A stretch of DNA of 64,000 nucleotides from NCBI GenBank assembly GCA_033398695.1, contig CM065818.1:53166001-53230000 (forward strand). Direction: 5' to 3'. The translations under genes and the position numbers were made by a program. Numbering within the stretch: the first letter of the stretch is position 1; each line of letters opens with the position of its first letter. Source of the DNA: Orobanche coerulescens (lineage: Eukaryota; Streptophyta; Magnoliopsida; Lamiales; Orobanchaceae). Below, piece by piece: positions 11,805 to 22,433 of this stretch. The notes under the pieces were generated by a model, which was given only the letters and a program-made list of their open reading frames with translations, was not told where the DNA came from and did not search any database.

Positions 11805-12320
11805 GACAATGGAAGCAAATAGAGTTGGAGCTCGTATTTATCGACGGGAGCGTCCGGTTCGGGGGGCAAGTCCTGCATTCATATGATGGGGAGGATCGAC
11901 GATCCGGTGGACCGAATGATTTCAGGTATACTCGTAATTTTATTTCAACTTGTGTGTACCTTTTGATTCTGGTACACCGTATTCATTCATTTTCGAATCA
12001 TGTTGTAATAGACTTATTTTGGGATAGTCCTATTACTTGTGGACCTCATACCATCGGTCTACCTGGCGATGGAAGAATTTTCGGAATCATACCGAAGTAA
12101 GCTTAGTGACCGCGATTGATTGATGGACCTAATCGTGGTGAATTTTATCTTAGGACGATGTAATTTTCGGTGTTAGTTGGGTTGATCGTTTTGTTACTAT
12201 CCTTAATGTTTGTTAGCGTTTGGTCGCTATCTTTCCGTCGTTGGTTGTCGAATGTGTACTTCAGGAGTAATCCGTTGTTCCAGTAGAATTATTATTAGGG
12301 CGGAAGCAGAGAGATTCCGC
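11805..12320 (+). other. Decayed gag-pol linker
   Basis: Between the zinc knuckle and the minisatellite I see no intact protease motif. Short frames here are chance or heavily degraded remnants. Confidence 0.4.
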
Positions 12321-12705
12321 AATCGATCTATTCAATCATTCATTATATCATTTCCATCGATTGGCCTTTCTAAGGCAATCGAGTCATTCAATCATTCATT
12401 GTTTCATTTTCATCGATTGGCCTTTCTAAGACAATCGAGTCATTCAATCATTCATTGTATCATTTTCATCGATTGACCTTTCTAAGGCAATCGAGTTATT
12501 CAATCATTCATTTGCGTCATTTTCATCGATTGACCTTTCTAAGGCAATCGAGCTATTCAATCATTCATTGTGTCATTTTCATCGATTGGCCTTTCTAAGG
12601 CAATCGAATTATTCAAACATTCATTGTATCACTTTTTATCGATTGACCATTCTAGGGAAATCGAAATGTTCGATCATTTGTGGTATCATTGTCATCGATG
12701 GACGA
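12321..12705 (+). repeat. 56-bp minisatellite with hairpin-forming units inside the Tekay element
   Basis: Six to seven tandem copies of a unit of about 56 bp: 'attcaatcattcattg', 'tatcattttcatcgattg', 'cctttctaaggcaatcga'. Each unit holds an inverted repeat, TCGATTG-n-CCTT against AAGG-CAATCGA with a TCT loop. Later units are more diverged. It lies where protease and the start of reverse transcriptase should be. Confidence 0.9.
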
Positions 12706-12759
12706 CGTATTTCCAGACGAGTTATTTGGTTGTCTTCACATAGAGTAGTGGAGTTCAGG

Positions 12760-13400
12760 AGTGAGTTGGAGCCGGTACGTCCCCTTAATCGAAGGCACCG
12801 TATCGGATGGCCCCGACCAGAATGCAGGAGTGGAAGACTCAACTTGAGGAGTAGTTCGAGAAAGGTTATCGCCGACCGTTTGCGTCCCCGTGAGGAGCAC
12901 CAGTGTGATCTGTCAAGGAGAAGGATGGCTTGTCTCGTGTGTGTATAAATTATCAAGAGTTGAACAGGGTGATGATCAAGATTAGTACCCTTACCCGTAA
13001 TGATAATCTTTTAGATCAACTTCAGGGAGCTTCAGTATCTTCCAGGATCGACTTAAGATCTGAATATCACCAGTTGCGGATTCGAGAGTCGGATATCGCG
13101 AGGACGGCGTTTCGAACACGCTATGGTCATTATGGGTTCGTAGTTATGTCGTTCGGGCTAACTAATGCACCTGCGTTATTCATGGAGTTAATGAATCGGG
13201 TTTTCATCGACTTTTTGGATCAGTTTGTTGTTGTCTTCATCGACGACATTTGGATTTATTCTCGTAGCCGAGAGGAACACGAGGTTCATCTTCATCAGGT
13301 TCTCGACGTGATGAGACGAGAGCAACTTTATGGAAAGTTTTCCAAGTGTGAGTTCTGGAGGTCCGAAATGACTTTCTCGGGCATGTAATTTCATCTGACA
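12760..13400 (+). pseudogene. Reverse transcriptase remnant (Tekay element)
   Basis: Starts in one frame around 12810 (APTRMQEWKTQL, KGYRRPFASP), then continues in the frame of 12930 with [45 protein letters not shown] and [11 protein letters not shown]. The catalytic box usually written YxDD is FIDD here. The segment stops at 13386 (FSGM), with '[17 protein letters not shown]' readable in the next frame. Multiple stops and frame changes make it non-functional. Confidence 0.85.
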
Positions 13401-13856
13401 GAGTTCGTGTCGACCCTCAGAAGACGGAGGCTGTCCGAGATTGGCAACCTCCGAAAGATGTTAAGTAAATCCGAAGTTTCCTCGGATTAGTTGATTAATT
13501 ATTCAACCCACGACTGTAGCTAGCAACCGTGGTTTTCGCGTTGGAAATTGGCGTCATTACCTTTATGGCGTCACCTGTCAGTTATTCACCAATCACAAGA
13601 GATGAAGTATATATTTACTCACAAGGAGTTAAATATGTGACAGAGGCGGTGGTTGGAACTAATCAAAGATTATGATATCGAGGTCCTTTGCCACCCGGGC
13701 AAGGCGAATGTTGTCGCCGACGCCTTGAGTCGTAAGTCCGTTCTAGAGCAGATGCTTGCTCGTTTAACAGTTCAGAAGGAACTTCAGCAGGAATTCCTTA
13801 GACCCGAGATCGAGGTCCGGCTTCAGCGAGTTCAGGAACAGCTTATATGTTAGAGA
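13401..13856 (+). pseudogene. RNase H remnant (Tekay element)
   Basis: A shortened connection/RNase H region. Around 13620-13856 the readable part is [31 protein letters not shown], the typical end of gypsy RNase H and start of integrase. Upstream, the usual RNase H acidic residues are lost to a deletion and stops. Confidence 0.8.
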
Positions 13857-13989
13857 TTTCATCATCTCTTGAGAAGGAAATCAGGGAGAATCAGGGTTCA
13901 GATTCATTTTGTTGATCATCCGCGAGGATGTGGTACAGGGGAAAGCCCCTGGATTTGTGGTCCACGAAGATGGACTCTTGTGATTTGAG

Positions 13990-14745
13990 AATCGGTTGTG
14001 CGTACCGGTGAATGATGAGTTGAAAAACTCGATCTTGAGAGAAGCTCATGCTACCCCATATCCGGTTCATCCGGGGTCTAGTAGGATGTACAAGGACTTG
14101 AAACGAAATTTCTGGTGGAGTAATATGAAGCGAGAAGTCGCGGAATTTGTTTCGAGATGTTTAGCCTATCGAAGTCAATATGGAACATCGGCGACCGTGA
14201 GTATGCGATACCGCTCCTATTCCGAATGGAAGTGGGAAGACATTTCTATGGAATTCATCACGAGTTGCCGACGAGTCGTCGTGGCATGAATACGATCCGA
14301 GCGATCGCGGACTACTTTACTAATTAGCTCATTTCCTTGAAATCAAGAATATGTGGGGTCCCGAGAGACCGGCGATTGTTCATCAAGGAAATAATGAGAC
14401 TTCACGGTACCCCTAACGATCGTTTCGATCGTGACGATTCGTGTCCCATTTTGGAAATCGATTCGTCGTCTATGGGAACTCAATTTGAATCTCATTACCG
14501 TTTTTCATCCTCGGTCAAGCGGACAATCGGAGAGGACTTTTCGGACATTGGAGGACATGTTGAGGGCATGCGTCCTCGATTAGTAGAGGATTGGGAAGCC
14601 CAATTCTTGTTGTTTGTGTCCACGTATGCTTTAGTTAGCATCTGCGATGAAGGTAGCACCTTACGAGGCTGGTACGGTTGTCGTTGTCGATCTCCCTTGT
14701 GTTGGGACGGCCCATCGAATCAATCAAGACCGAGCCCGATATGCT
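13990..14745 (+). pseudogene. Integrase remnant (Tekay element)
   Basis: The zinc-binding part is readable (REAHATPYPVHPGSSRMYKD, then FWWSNMKREVAEFV and a CLAY where the second Cys pair belongs). The catalytic core is degraded into several frames (EDISMEFITS, MRLHGTPN); no continuous D,D(35)E core can be traced. The context between RNase H and chromodomain confirms identity. Confidence 0.8.
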
Positions 14746-14759
14746 TATTAGCCGCCCGT

Positions 14760-15246
14760 GAGAAGGTAGCTTTGATCGGGAGACGTCTGTTGACCGCTCG
14801 AGTCGGCGAAATCATATGCAGTGTCGTAATCGCCATCGACCACTAGAGTTCGAGACGGTGATCCGCTTTTGGTCAAGGTATCCCGGAGTCGAGGTATTCT
14901 CCGTTTCGGAAAACGGGGGAAGTTGAGTTCGAGATTCATTGGACCGTGTGAGATTTTGAATCGAGTAAGCGAGTTAACTTATCGATTGGCCCTATCTCTG
15001 TTGTTGGGCCGAATTCATAATGTGTTTCACGTCTCGCACATACTTCAGTTCGACGAAATCGAGATCGCAGATGATCATTCGTATGAGAAGAGCCCCATAC
15101 GAGTGTTGGAGCGGCAAATCAAACAGTTGAGGAATAAGGCGATTCCTTTGGTTAAGTTTCAGTGGTCTAGACACGGAGTCGAAGAGGCCACTTGGGAAAC
15201 CGAGGAGAGTATGCGGGGGAGTTATCCCGAGTTGTTTGACCCTTAG
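14760..15246 (+). pseudogene. Integrase C-terminus with chromodomain (Tekay element)
   Basis: The frame from 14869 encodes KVSRSRGILRFGKRGKLSSR, FIGPCEILNRV, LLGRIHNVFHVSHIL and then the chromodomain-like end RVLERQIKQLRNKAIPLVKF, WSRHGVEEATWE, SYPELFDP. Compared with the second Tekay element at 63455-64000, about eleven residues after 'FHVS' are missing here. Chromodomains of this class are thought to direct integration to heterochromatin. The segment is open, but its upstream integrase is broken. Confidence 0.85.
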
Positions 15247-15263
15247 TTTCGGGGACGAAACTC

Positions 15264-15280
15264 TTTTAAGGGGGGGAGTA
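15264..15280 (+). other. Polypurine tract of the Tekay element
   Basis: 'ttttaagggggggagta' immediately precedes the right LTR and would prime plus-strand DNA synthesis. Confidence 0.8.
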
Positions 15281-15599
15281 TGTAATACCCGGCTATAATT
15301 CATTCTGTATCACTCAGTAATTTTCACTCATTAATAATCACTCATCATTCATGAATCACTCTTTTGCGTTCAATGTTGGCATGTTGTAATCGTATATCAG
15401 TTACCGATCGTCATTTTATCTCCGTTTTTAGATCGAGACGGGAGTATGATCATTTTCATTGTGATTGATAGCCTTGTACTGGGAGTATCATCTTTGGATC
15501 GTGTTAGACTTATTCACTTCCACATTCGTATGATATGTCGGATCATTCATCAGTCGTAGCGAGGAATCGGAATTATCGGATTGATTCACCTTGGCCAGC

Positions 15600-16103
15600 A
15601 TCGAGTTACGGCCGTAAGGTTCTGAGCTACGGCCGTAAGTCAGCGGGTACGTCCGTAAGGCTGGCCGGTTACGGCCGTAAGTGGTGTTCGTATATTTCGG
15701 GTGTTGTCGACCAAGGGTGACTTACGGCCGTAAGGGTTGCGGCATACGGCCGTAAGTCGAGGCAGGTACGGCCGTAAGACTTGGCCGGATACGGCCGTAC
15801 GTTGCAGGAAGGATGTCTGGCCATTTTTGACGAAGGCGGGTTACACCCGTAAGGTTGGCCGGATACGGCCGTATCATTCGAGTTACGGCCGTAAGGTGTG
15901 CGGTACGGCCGTAAGGCTGTCGACGGGTGTTTTTGACGAAGGCGGGTTACGCCCGTAACTCGAGCGAGCATTCTGGCCGTAAGTCTGTCGGCAGCTTTCG
16001 GACGAAGCCGAGAGTTACGGCCGTATGAGTTGGCGATTCACGGCCGTAAGGCCGTTGACTTGGAAAGTTACGGCCGTAAGAGGGCCGAGTTACGGCCGTA
16101 ACT
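15600..16103 (+). repeat. Cluster of TTACGGCCGTAA palindromes in LTR U3 (right copy)
   Basis: About eighteen full or one-mismatch copies of TTACGGCCGTAA between the U3 start and the TATA-like 'gatatttatagt' at 16109-16120. Spacing is irregular. Many copies are followed by AGG or AGT. Confidence 0.92.
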
Positions 16104-16108
16104 TCCGG

Positions 16109-16122
16109 CGATATTTATAGTT
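16109..16122 (+). promoter_or_regulatory. Putative TATA box of the right LTR
   Basis: 'cgatatttatagtt' about 8 bp after the last palindrome, followed by the same pyrimidine-rich leader as in the left LTR. Confidence 0.55.
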
Positions 16123-17755
16123 TGGCGGGACACTTTTTCCTCATTTTCTTCATTTTCACTTTCTTCTTCCTTTTGTCCGAGAGAGAGATTGGGGAAAGGG
16201 ATTCTTCCTTCATCAAACACTTGTGTACTTGAGTTTCTTCATTTCCATTCGATCATATAGCTCGGATACTGCTTTAACTCGTGTTCTTCGGATCGAAGTG
16301 GTTGGATCTTCTAGAGGTAATTTCTTCAACATCTTGGATTTCGATTTTGTGTTGAGATATGATGTTTTGGACGTTATAATCATGTTATATGAAGGGATAT
16401 GTGTATGATTATGAGTTTGTATAAGGATTCATTGGATTATTGAGGGATTATTCAAGAACACTTTGAATATCGAGTTGGATTTGGAGATTTTCGACTAATT
16501 GTTGTTATAATCACGTTTTTGGATATTCGTTGTGGATAATTAATCGTATTGAAGATGTTTTGTTGGTTTGAAACACTTCTTGGGGGATTTGGTATTGGTA
16601 TATTGAGGTTTGATTGTAAACAATCGGAGTTTGGACGCAACGTGTTTGATTCAATGCCTCAATGGACTTGGTTTAGTCGTATCGACGTGTTGAGTTCGTT
16701 ATATTCATGTTTGTACGTATATTAATCGGATTGTTGGTAATTGAATTGTTCAAGGTTGTTCGAGCGACCGATATCTCAATTAGGACATTGTTCGTGGAAG
16801 GATAATTATCACCGGTGTTGAGTAAGTTAATTCTTACTCGGTTAAAAGGATATTCATACCTTTTGTTGTTGATTATTCATGATCATACCTCATTCATCAT
16901 TGTATTAATCATATTAAAACTTGTTATTGTCAATTAATCACTTGATCATAAGGAGCAGCGGTTCCAATCTTTTCGTTGAGCTATCATTCATTTCATTATT
17001 ACTCTCATCTCGGTGAGTCATTCTTGACTTTGTCAGATTATTACTTATCCATTGATATTCATTACGGTCATTCTCGTTCATATGACCTTCTGGGTTCATA
17101 TTGCGTGGCCGGGTGTGGCTGTGTGGAATTTTTAGTCGGGCACACGATGGTTATTGTATTGGGTTCACCGATACATTAGACCGTGCACACGGGAAAGCGT
17201 TACACTGTGAGACTAATTAGGTACACGGACGGGTGTTGTACACTCACACAGAACATTACGGGCGTACTATGATACTCCTCTCCAGCGTAATTCATAGCTA
17301 AGAATATTTCATAACTTCAGTTAATCATAATTGTGTATTTTCAACCCTTGAGGATTGTTGTTCATTTAATCGCCCCATTTGGGATTTTGTTTTTCGTGTC
17401 GTGGCAAGGCAAACGACGGAATAGCGAGTTGATGTCGAGGAGTCCCAGTGATACTAGTAGGGGGCCCCGATCTTTCAGTTATTCATGTTATTGTCCTTTA
17501 TTTTCCGCTGCAGACTTTCATTTGAATACTCCGTTTCATCCAGTGTGGTGTATTTTATCTTCATATAAAATACACTAGTATTCGGTATTGTCCTGGTGTG
17601 TTGTAACTAAACTCCTCATCGGAGTAATTATTGTTGTAATGTAGTTCGGTACTACATTTATCCTGTATAATTCATTCATTTTCAATTGCCTGGTGGGTCC
17701 CAGTTGGGGATCTACGACACTTTATTATCCTCCTAGTTTGGGGTGTTACAATGAT

Positions 17756-17938
17756 ACCTATCCCTCTATTAAGCTATAGGAAATTGTTGCAATCTATGCA
17801 TAGTGATCATTAGAGCATTCCCAATGGTAACTTGAGTTATAAAATAACACCGTCCATGTCAGCGTCACATCAGTTTTAACATTCCACCTTAACATCCCCA
17901 AAAAACACCCACAACAATAACATTTCCAAGTTAAACTT
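17756..17938. other. Flank with MITE-like end
   Basis: 'gagcattcccaatggtaac' at about 17813 resembles a Tourist/Harbinger-type terminal sequence. A loose inverted partner, 'gttactattgtgagtagtc', occurs near 19885. Boundaries and target duplication could not be confirmed. Confidence 0.3.
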
Positions 17939-18679
17939 TAAGGGTGCGTTTGGTTCGCTGTAATTCGTTGTAATTCGTTATAATTGTAATCTGAATTACA
18001 TTCCAATCATGTTTGGTTGGCAAGGTGAAAGGAATTGTAATTCAGATTACATTACAGTGACTATTTGGTTTGCATTGTAATTGTAATTCAGTCATTACAA
18101 TTACATCAAGTGAGGGAATCTAGATTACATAGGAAGTTGGATGAAAAGTTTTGAATTACGTCGTAATTCAGAATTTGTTTACTTTAATAATAATAATAAA
18201 ACTAATAAATAATAATAATAATAAAATAATAATAATAATAATATAATAATAAAATAATAATAATAATTAAATAATAATAATAATAATAAATAATAAAACA
18301 ATAAAAATAAAATATTAATAATAATAATATAATAACAAAATAATAATAATAATTAATAATAACATAATAAATAATAATAATAAAAAATGATAATTAATAA
18401 TTAATAATAATAATATTGAAAATAAATAATAAAATAATAATAATACAGTATTGTTATTATATTATCGTTATTATATTAACTTTTTAAGTTTTATAAATAA
18501 AATTGAATTACATTACGTTGCGAGTCAACCAAACACATTGACAGATTTCATCAATTACAATTATAACACATTACAATTACAACAGATTCTAATTCTTTAA
18601 ATTACAATTACATCAAATTACAATTCCTTCCGAAGATTACAATTCCTTCAAAAACATTCTGTGAACCAAACGCCCCTAA
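17939..18679. mobile_element. MITE with TIR GCGTTTGGTTC, carrying an ATA-rich microsatellite
   Basis: Left end 'taagggtgcgtttggttcgc' and right end 'gtgaaccaaacgcccctaa' are inverted repeats. 'attacaatta' repeats flank both arms. The middle, 18186-18445, is an imperfect (ATA/AAT)n tract. Non-coding. Confidence 0.6.
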
Positions 18680-20862
18680 CACTCCAACAATTTACAAAAT
18701 CAACCCCTCATTTAGGGGCATAAAAAAAAAAAAAGGCCATTGGTGTGTTAACACCGGCCCTTTAACACCCGAATAACACCACCACCCTCCAATGATAACA
18801 CCGAATAACGGCCAAATAAAACAAAATAACGCCGACTTGGGTCACCTGTGCCACATTAGCTTTCTTTCTGCTGACGACCTGATCACGACCTAGTTGCTAC
18901 AGTGGTGACCTAAGTTTTTTTTTTTTTTTTTAATTGCCAAAAGGTAAAATTTTTGGACTTTTGTGTGTATGAAACTCGGTCGACTTGGCGAACTAGTTCG
19001 TCTATTTCTTGCATCTCAACCGCAACCGACCGGTCACCTACATTGGGGTGACCGACCTTCGACCGAGGTCAACCAAACATGACAATCGGTCCACTGCTCT
19101 TAGCCTTAGAGTCAAATGTCTCAATTGGCGTGCCCTCCTTAGCAGACATGCCGATATAAAAACAGGAACTTAAAACAATTCAAGTAAATCTAAATATTGA
19201 AAGTAAAATTCAATAACGTTAAATTACTTGTTTATACGTGTGGTACAAACAAACGTCTAAAGTTTAAGCAAAACGAGCAAAATAAAAGATTCATAAATCA
19301 ACCATATAATATAATATAATAATATATACATGATCAAACTTAATTAGAGCATAAAGTGTGGTTACATATATTTTGACAAATCAACGTCGCTTCATCAATT
19401 CACATTTGACATTCAAACATCAAAATTACCTTTTATATAATGACTCAAGTCGTTTGTCAGTTTTTTGAGCCCCATCAATTTATTTTATTTTTCAAACAAA
19501 TAAACATTTCATTCATCAAATAAAAATATAAATTATTTAACACTCAGACAACAAAATAATAACATATCCGTTGATTTCAACACTTTCATATACTTTTCAT
19601 CAAAACTTAACCACATCTTTCACGACTACTTTAACTTCTCAATTTTACTATAAGATTTTCAAATCATAATATGTTTACGTTTTTTATTTCGTACGTTTAC
19701 GTTTTTTATTATTTATGCACGTTTTTAATTTACGAATAAAAGTTTTACTAGTTTTTAATAAATATATATAATTGGTTGAAAGGTGAGGTGGTGTAACTAT
19801 TGTGGGTGAAAAGTGAGAAAAGGTGAAGAAATTTAAATGGGGAGAGAAATTTGAAGTGATGCTAAAATGAAAGGTAAATAAGTGTTACTATTGTGAGTAG
19901 TCTAAACCAAGCACATTTATGTATGTTCAGTATTTTTTTTTTTTTATGTTGTCTGTACTCTGTAGGTTTATTCTCAACAAAACAAAATGGTGACTCTACA
20001 AATAGATACGAGCTGGCATTGATGTACTATTGGATCATTTTTATCTTCCGATTTAAACTATCAATTTATTAGAGTAATTAAATTTGGATGTGACATTGTG
20101 TAAAAAGAGTGGCTATAGGACAAGATGGCATGGTTATTATTAATCTGATGAAAGGACATGATGGGGTGAACGATGTATGGTCTTCTCATAGCTACTAGTT
20201 GGGAGCATTTCTCAAGTCTTTTGCATAATGATTTTATTGTTTTCGTTTGCACTTTTTTTATTTAGTTTAATGTACACGTCTTATATTAATTTAGTCGTAT
20301 TTAACTTTTTAACCTATGCGGGTTATTAATACAATAATTTTCGGATATTCTTATTTAAACTATAAGTCATAAGTCGTCGTTGCATTAGTCATTCATAAAT
20401 GTATAAACTCAGTGTAATCATTTATATTTCGCAATAACACCTGTTTCTCTATTTATATGTATTATTTCGTGCAAATACATAACTTTCATATAAATACTAA
20501 TAATAGTTTTCATAGATAACAATAATATATTGTTGTATTCTTTTTATAAATAAAAGTATAAGGCATAAAGTATGTATTAAATGTATAAAGTTATTGAAAA
20601 TGAAAAATATTAATAAGTAGTATTATTAAAAAACCTCCTCCACTTTTAAGTCCTGTTTTTACAAATTTGACGATTTTGATTTTTAGCACATTTTATAAAT
20701 TTAGACGAAGTATATAGTTTGGCCAAATGAAGCTTTAATTTTGATTCACATTGCTTGATTTGTCACGTGTTAAAATAAAGTAACCTGATTGGTTTAAGTT
20801 TTTTTTTAGTAGAATTATTTTGTCAAAATTATTCTAAAATAATGTAATTCTTTTATTTAGTA
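18680..20862. other. Intergenic sequence, no gene recognised
   Basis: Mostly AT-rich. About 18730-18850 has repeated 'aacacc' words. About 18960-19080 is more complex ('cggtcgacttggcgaac', 'gaccgaccttcgaccgagg') and may be an old transposon interior. Poly-T tracts at 18916 and 19931. No reading frame I would defend. Confidence 0.35.
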
Positions 20863-21631
20863 CTAGAAGGGTACCCGCGCAATGCGGCGGCGGGTACCCG
20901 TTGACTATTTTGTAGCGAACAAATGTTTTGAGGTGGTGATGTGATGAGATGGTGGTGACAGTGGCGGCGATAAGTATAGTTATATGTGTTTGCTTACCCG
21001 TTTAGTGAATTCGTTTCACAACACTTCGAATGTATATGTGTTAGTTGTAAGTGTTTGTTTGGGTTGCCCGTAACTTTCACGCGACATCATTATTCCCGCA
21101 TATAAAATACCCTCACCATCTCTTACGCGTCAAACACTCCCCTAAAAGTATATGATTTTGACGAATCAAGATTATATTGATTGGAATAAATGAAATAAAG
21201 GTTAAAGTTGTAAAAATTTGAATTAAAATAAAATAACCCACTAAAAATATAAAAACTAAAAACTCATAAAAATATATTAAAATGGATGTTGAATTAAAGA
21301 GCATAAAATTTTAGAAAATATGGTGAAATTAGATTATAATATAAATAACTAGATAAATAGATATTTTAATTTGAAAATAAAGATGAATTTTTAGTTGAGA
21401 AGTGACACATGTCATTTTATAATTGGAGCTCCTTATCTTAATTTTTGGTGGTTAGGAGTTAGGCTTGGAGTTTGTTAAGAAGTGACACATGTCATTTCAT
21501 GATTGGAGCTCCTTATGTTAATTTTACATGCATTATAATATATCTTTCCATAATAAGCAAGTAAAAAAGTCTGAATTTTTAAGCCATCTAATTTTAGAAG
21601 GCCTAAATGCATTATAAATTAGTAGTATAGA
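20863..21631 (-). mobile_element. Non-autonomous Helitron (769 bp)
   Basis: On the minus strand the element starts at 21631 with TCTATACTACTAATTT, preceded by A. It ends at 20863 with a hairpin (GGGTACCCGC, CGCCGCATT, GCGGGTACCC) followed by TT and CTAG, then T. This is the Helitron pattern: 5' TC, 3' hairpin plus CTRR, insertion between A and T, no target duplication. The interior has no Rep/helicase. It contains a direct repeat, 'agtgacacatgtcatttyat' plus 'ggagctccttat', at about 21402-21436 and 21480-21516. Confidence 0.85.
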
Positions 21632-21727
21632 TATAATAGAAGATTTAAATACCAATATTATTTTTCTCTCGGATGGATATCAAAAAGATCTTGTAAGGGT
21701 TATAATAGCAGGTCTATATCATTTTAA

Positions 21728-22425
21728 TAGGGGTGTGCAAGAAAGCGAAAAACCGAACCTAAACCGGAAAAAACCGAAGAACCGAAACCAAAAAAAACGA
21801 AACCGATTGAAAAACCGACGGTTCGGTTTTTATATTTTGAAAAAACCGAAGTTTTTGGTTCGGATTGGTTTTAGCTTTAAAAACCGACCAATAGAAACCG
21901 AACCGACATTTGAAGTCAAAATAATATATCTTGCCCTGTTGTTCATAAATAATCTAAGTACTTTATCTTGATATCTTCCTTTTACATTACCGTTGTCTAT
22001 GATGCATTTCAAACGTGTGATAACTCTGCTAATATTTTATTTCATAACAATATACATAACACAAATATGCTTCAAGGTAAAAAAAAATGGGTACACAAAT
22101 GTCACAAGAACACATTAAGTTTGAATGTTAATGGTTGTTCTTGCTGAAGATGGTGCAATTACGTCAAAAGATTGAAGAACTTGTTCCAACATCATTCTTT
22201 TTTCGTTTACACACCCTTCAATTGTTTGAGTGTACCTTTCAAGCTCGATAAATCGTATAGAAACCGAAAAAACCGAAAAACCAAACCGAAAAAAACCGAC
22301 AACCGAAAAACCAAACCGACATAAAACCGAAACCGAATGGTTTCTAAAAATCAAAAACCAAAATTTTTCGGTTCGGTTTCGGTTTTATACAAAAACCGAG
22401 CCAAACCGAACCATGCTCACCCCTA
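21728..22425. mobile_element. hAT-type MITE (698 bp) with 8-bp target duplication
   Basis: Perfect 8-bp direct repeats CATTTTAA lie at 21720-21727 and 22426-22433. Terminal inverted repeats are TAGGGGTG(T/A)GCA. Both subterminal regions are packed with 'aaccgaa' and 'cggttcgg' repeats (about 21740-21905 and 22255-22412). No transposase. Confidence 0.9.
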
Positions 22426-22433
22426 CATTTTAA

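Larger units (their letters stand above)
8216..17750 (+). mobile_element. Ty3/gypsy chromovirus (Tekay/Del type), complete but coding-defective
   Basis: A full-length LTR retrotransposon of 9,535 bp. Flanking 5-bp target duplications ATGAT lie at 8211-8215 and 17751-17755. The LTRs begin TGTAATACCC; the right LTR ends GGTGTTACA and the left GGTGTTACG. A tRNA-Met-type primer site follows the left LTR and a purine-rich tract precedes the right LTR. Domain order on the plus strand is gag remnant and zinc knuckle, reverse transcriptase, RNase H, integrase, chromodomain. The chromodomain at the integrase C-terminus places it in the chromoviruses; long LTRs and the 'YPELFDP' end fit Tekay/Del. Every coding domain is broken by frameshifts, stops or deletions, yet the two LTRs are nearly identical outside the palindrome cluster. 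This suggests a non-autonomous element mobilised by proteins from relatives. Confidence 0.92.
15281..17750 (+). repeat. Right (3') LTR of the Tekay element
   Basis: 2,470 bp, TGTAATACCC to GGGGTGTTACA, followed by target duplication ATGAT. It retains intact palindromes that are altered in the left LTR. Confidence 0.93.

Noticed and set aside
12210..12956. Frames across the 56-bp minisatellite
   Set aside because: Repetitive peptide (SFHFHRLAFL-like) follows the DNA repeat; not a protein family.
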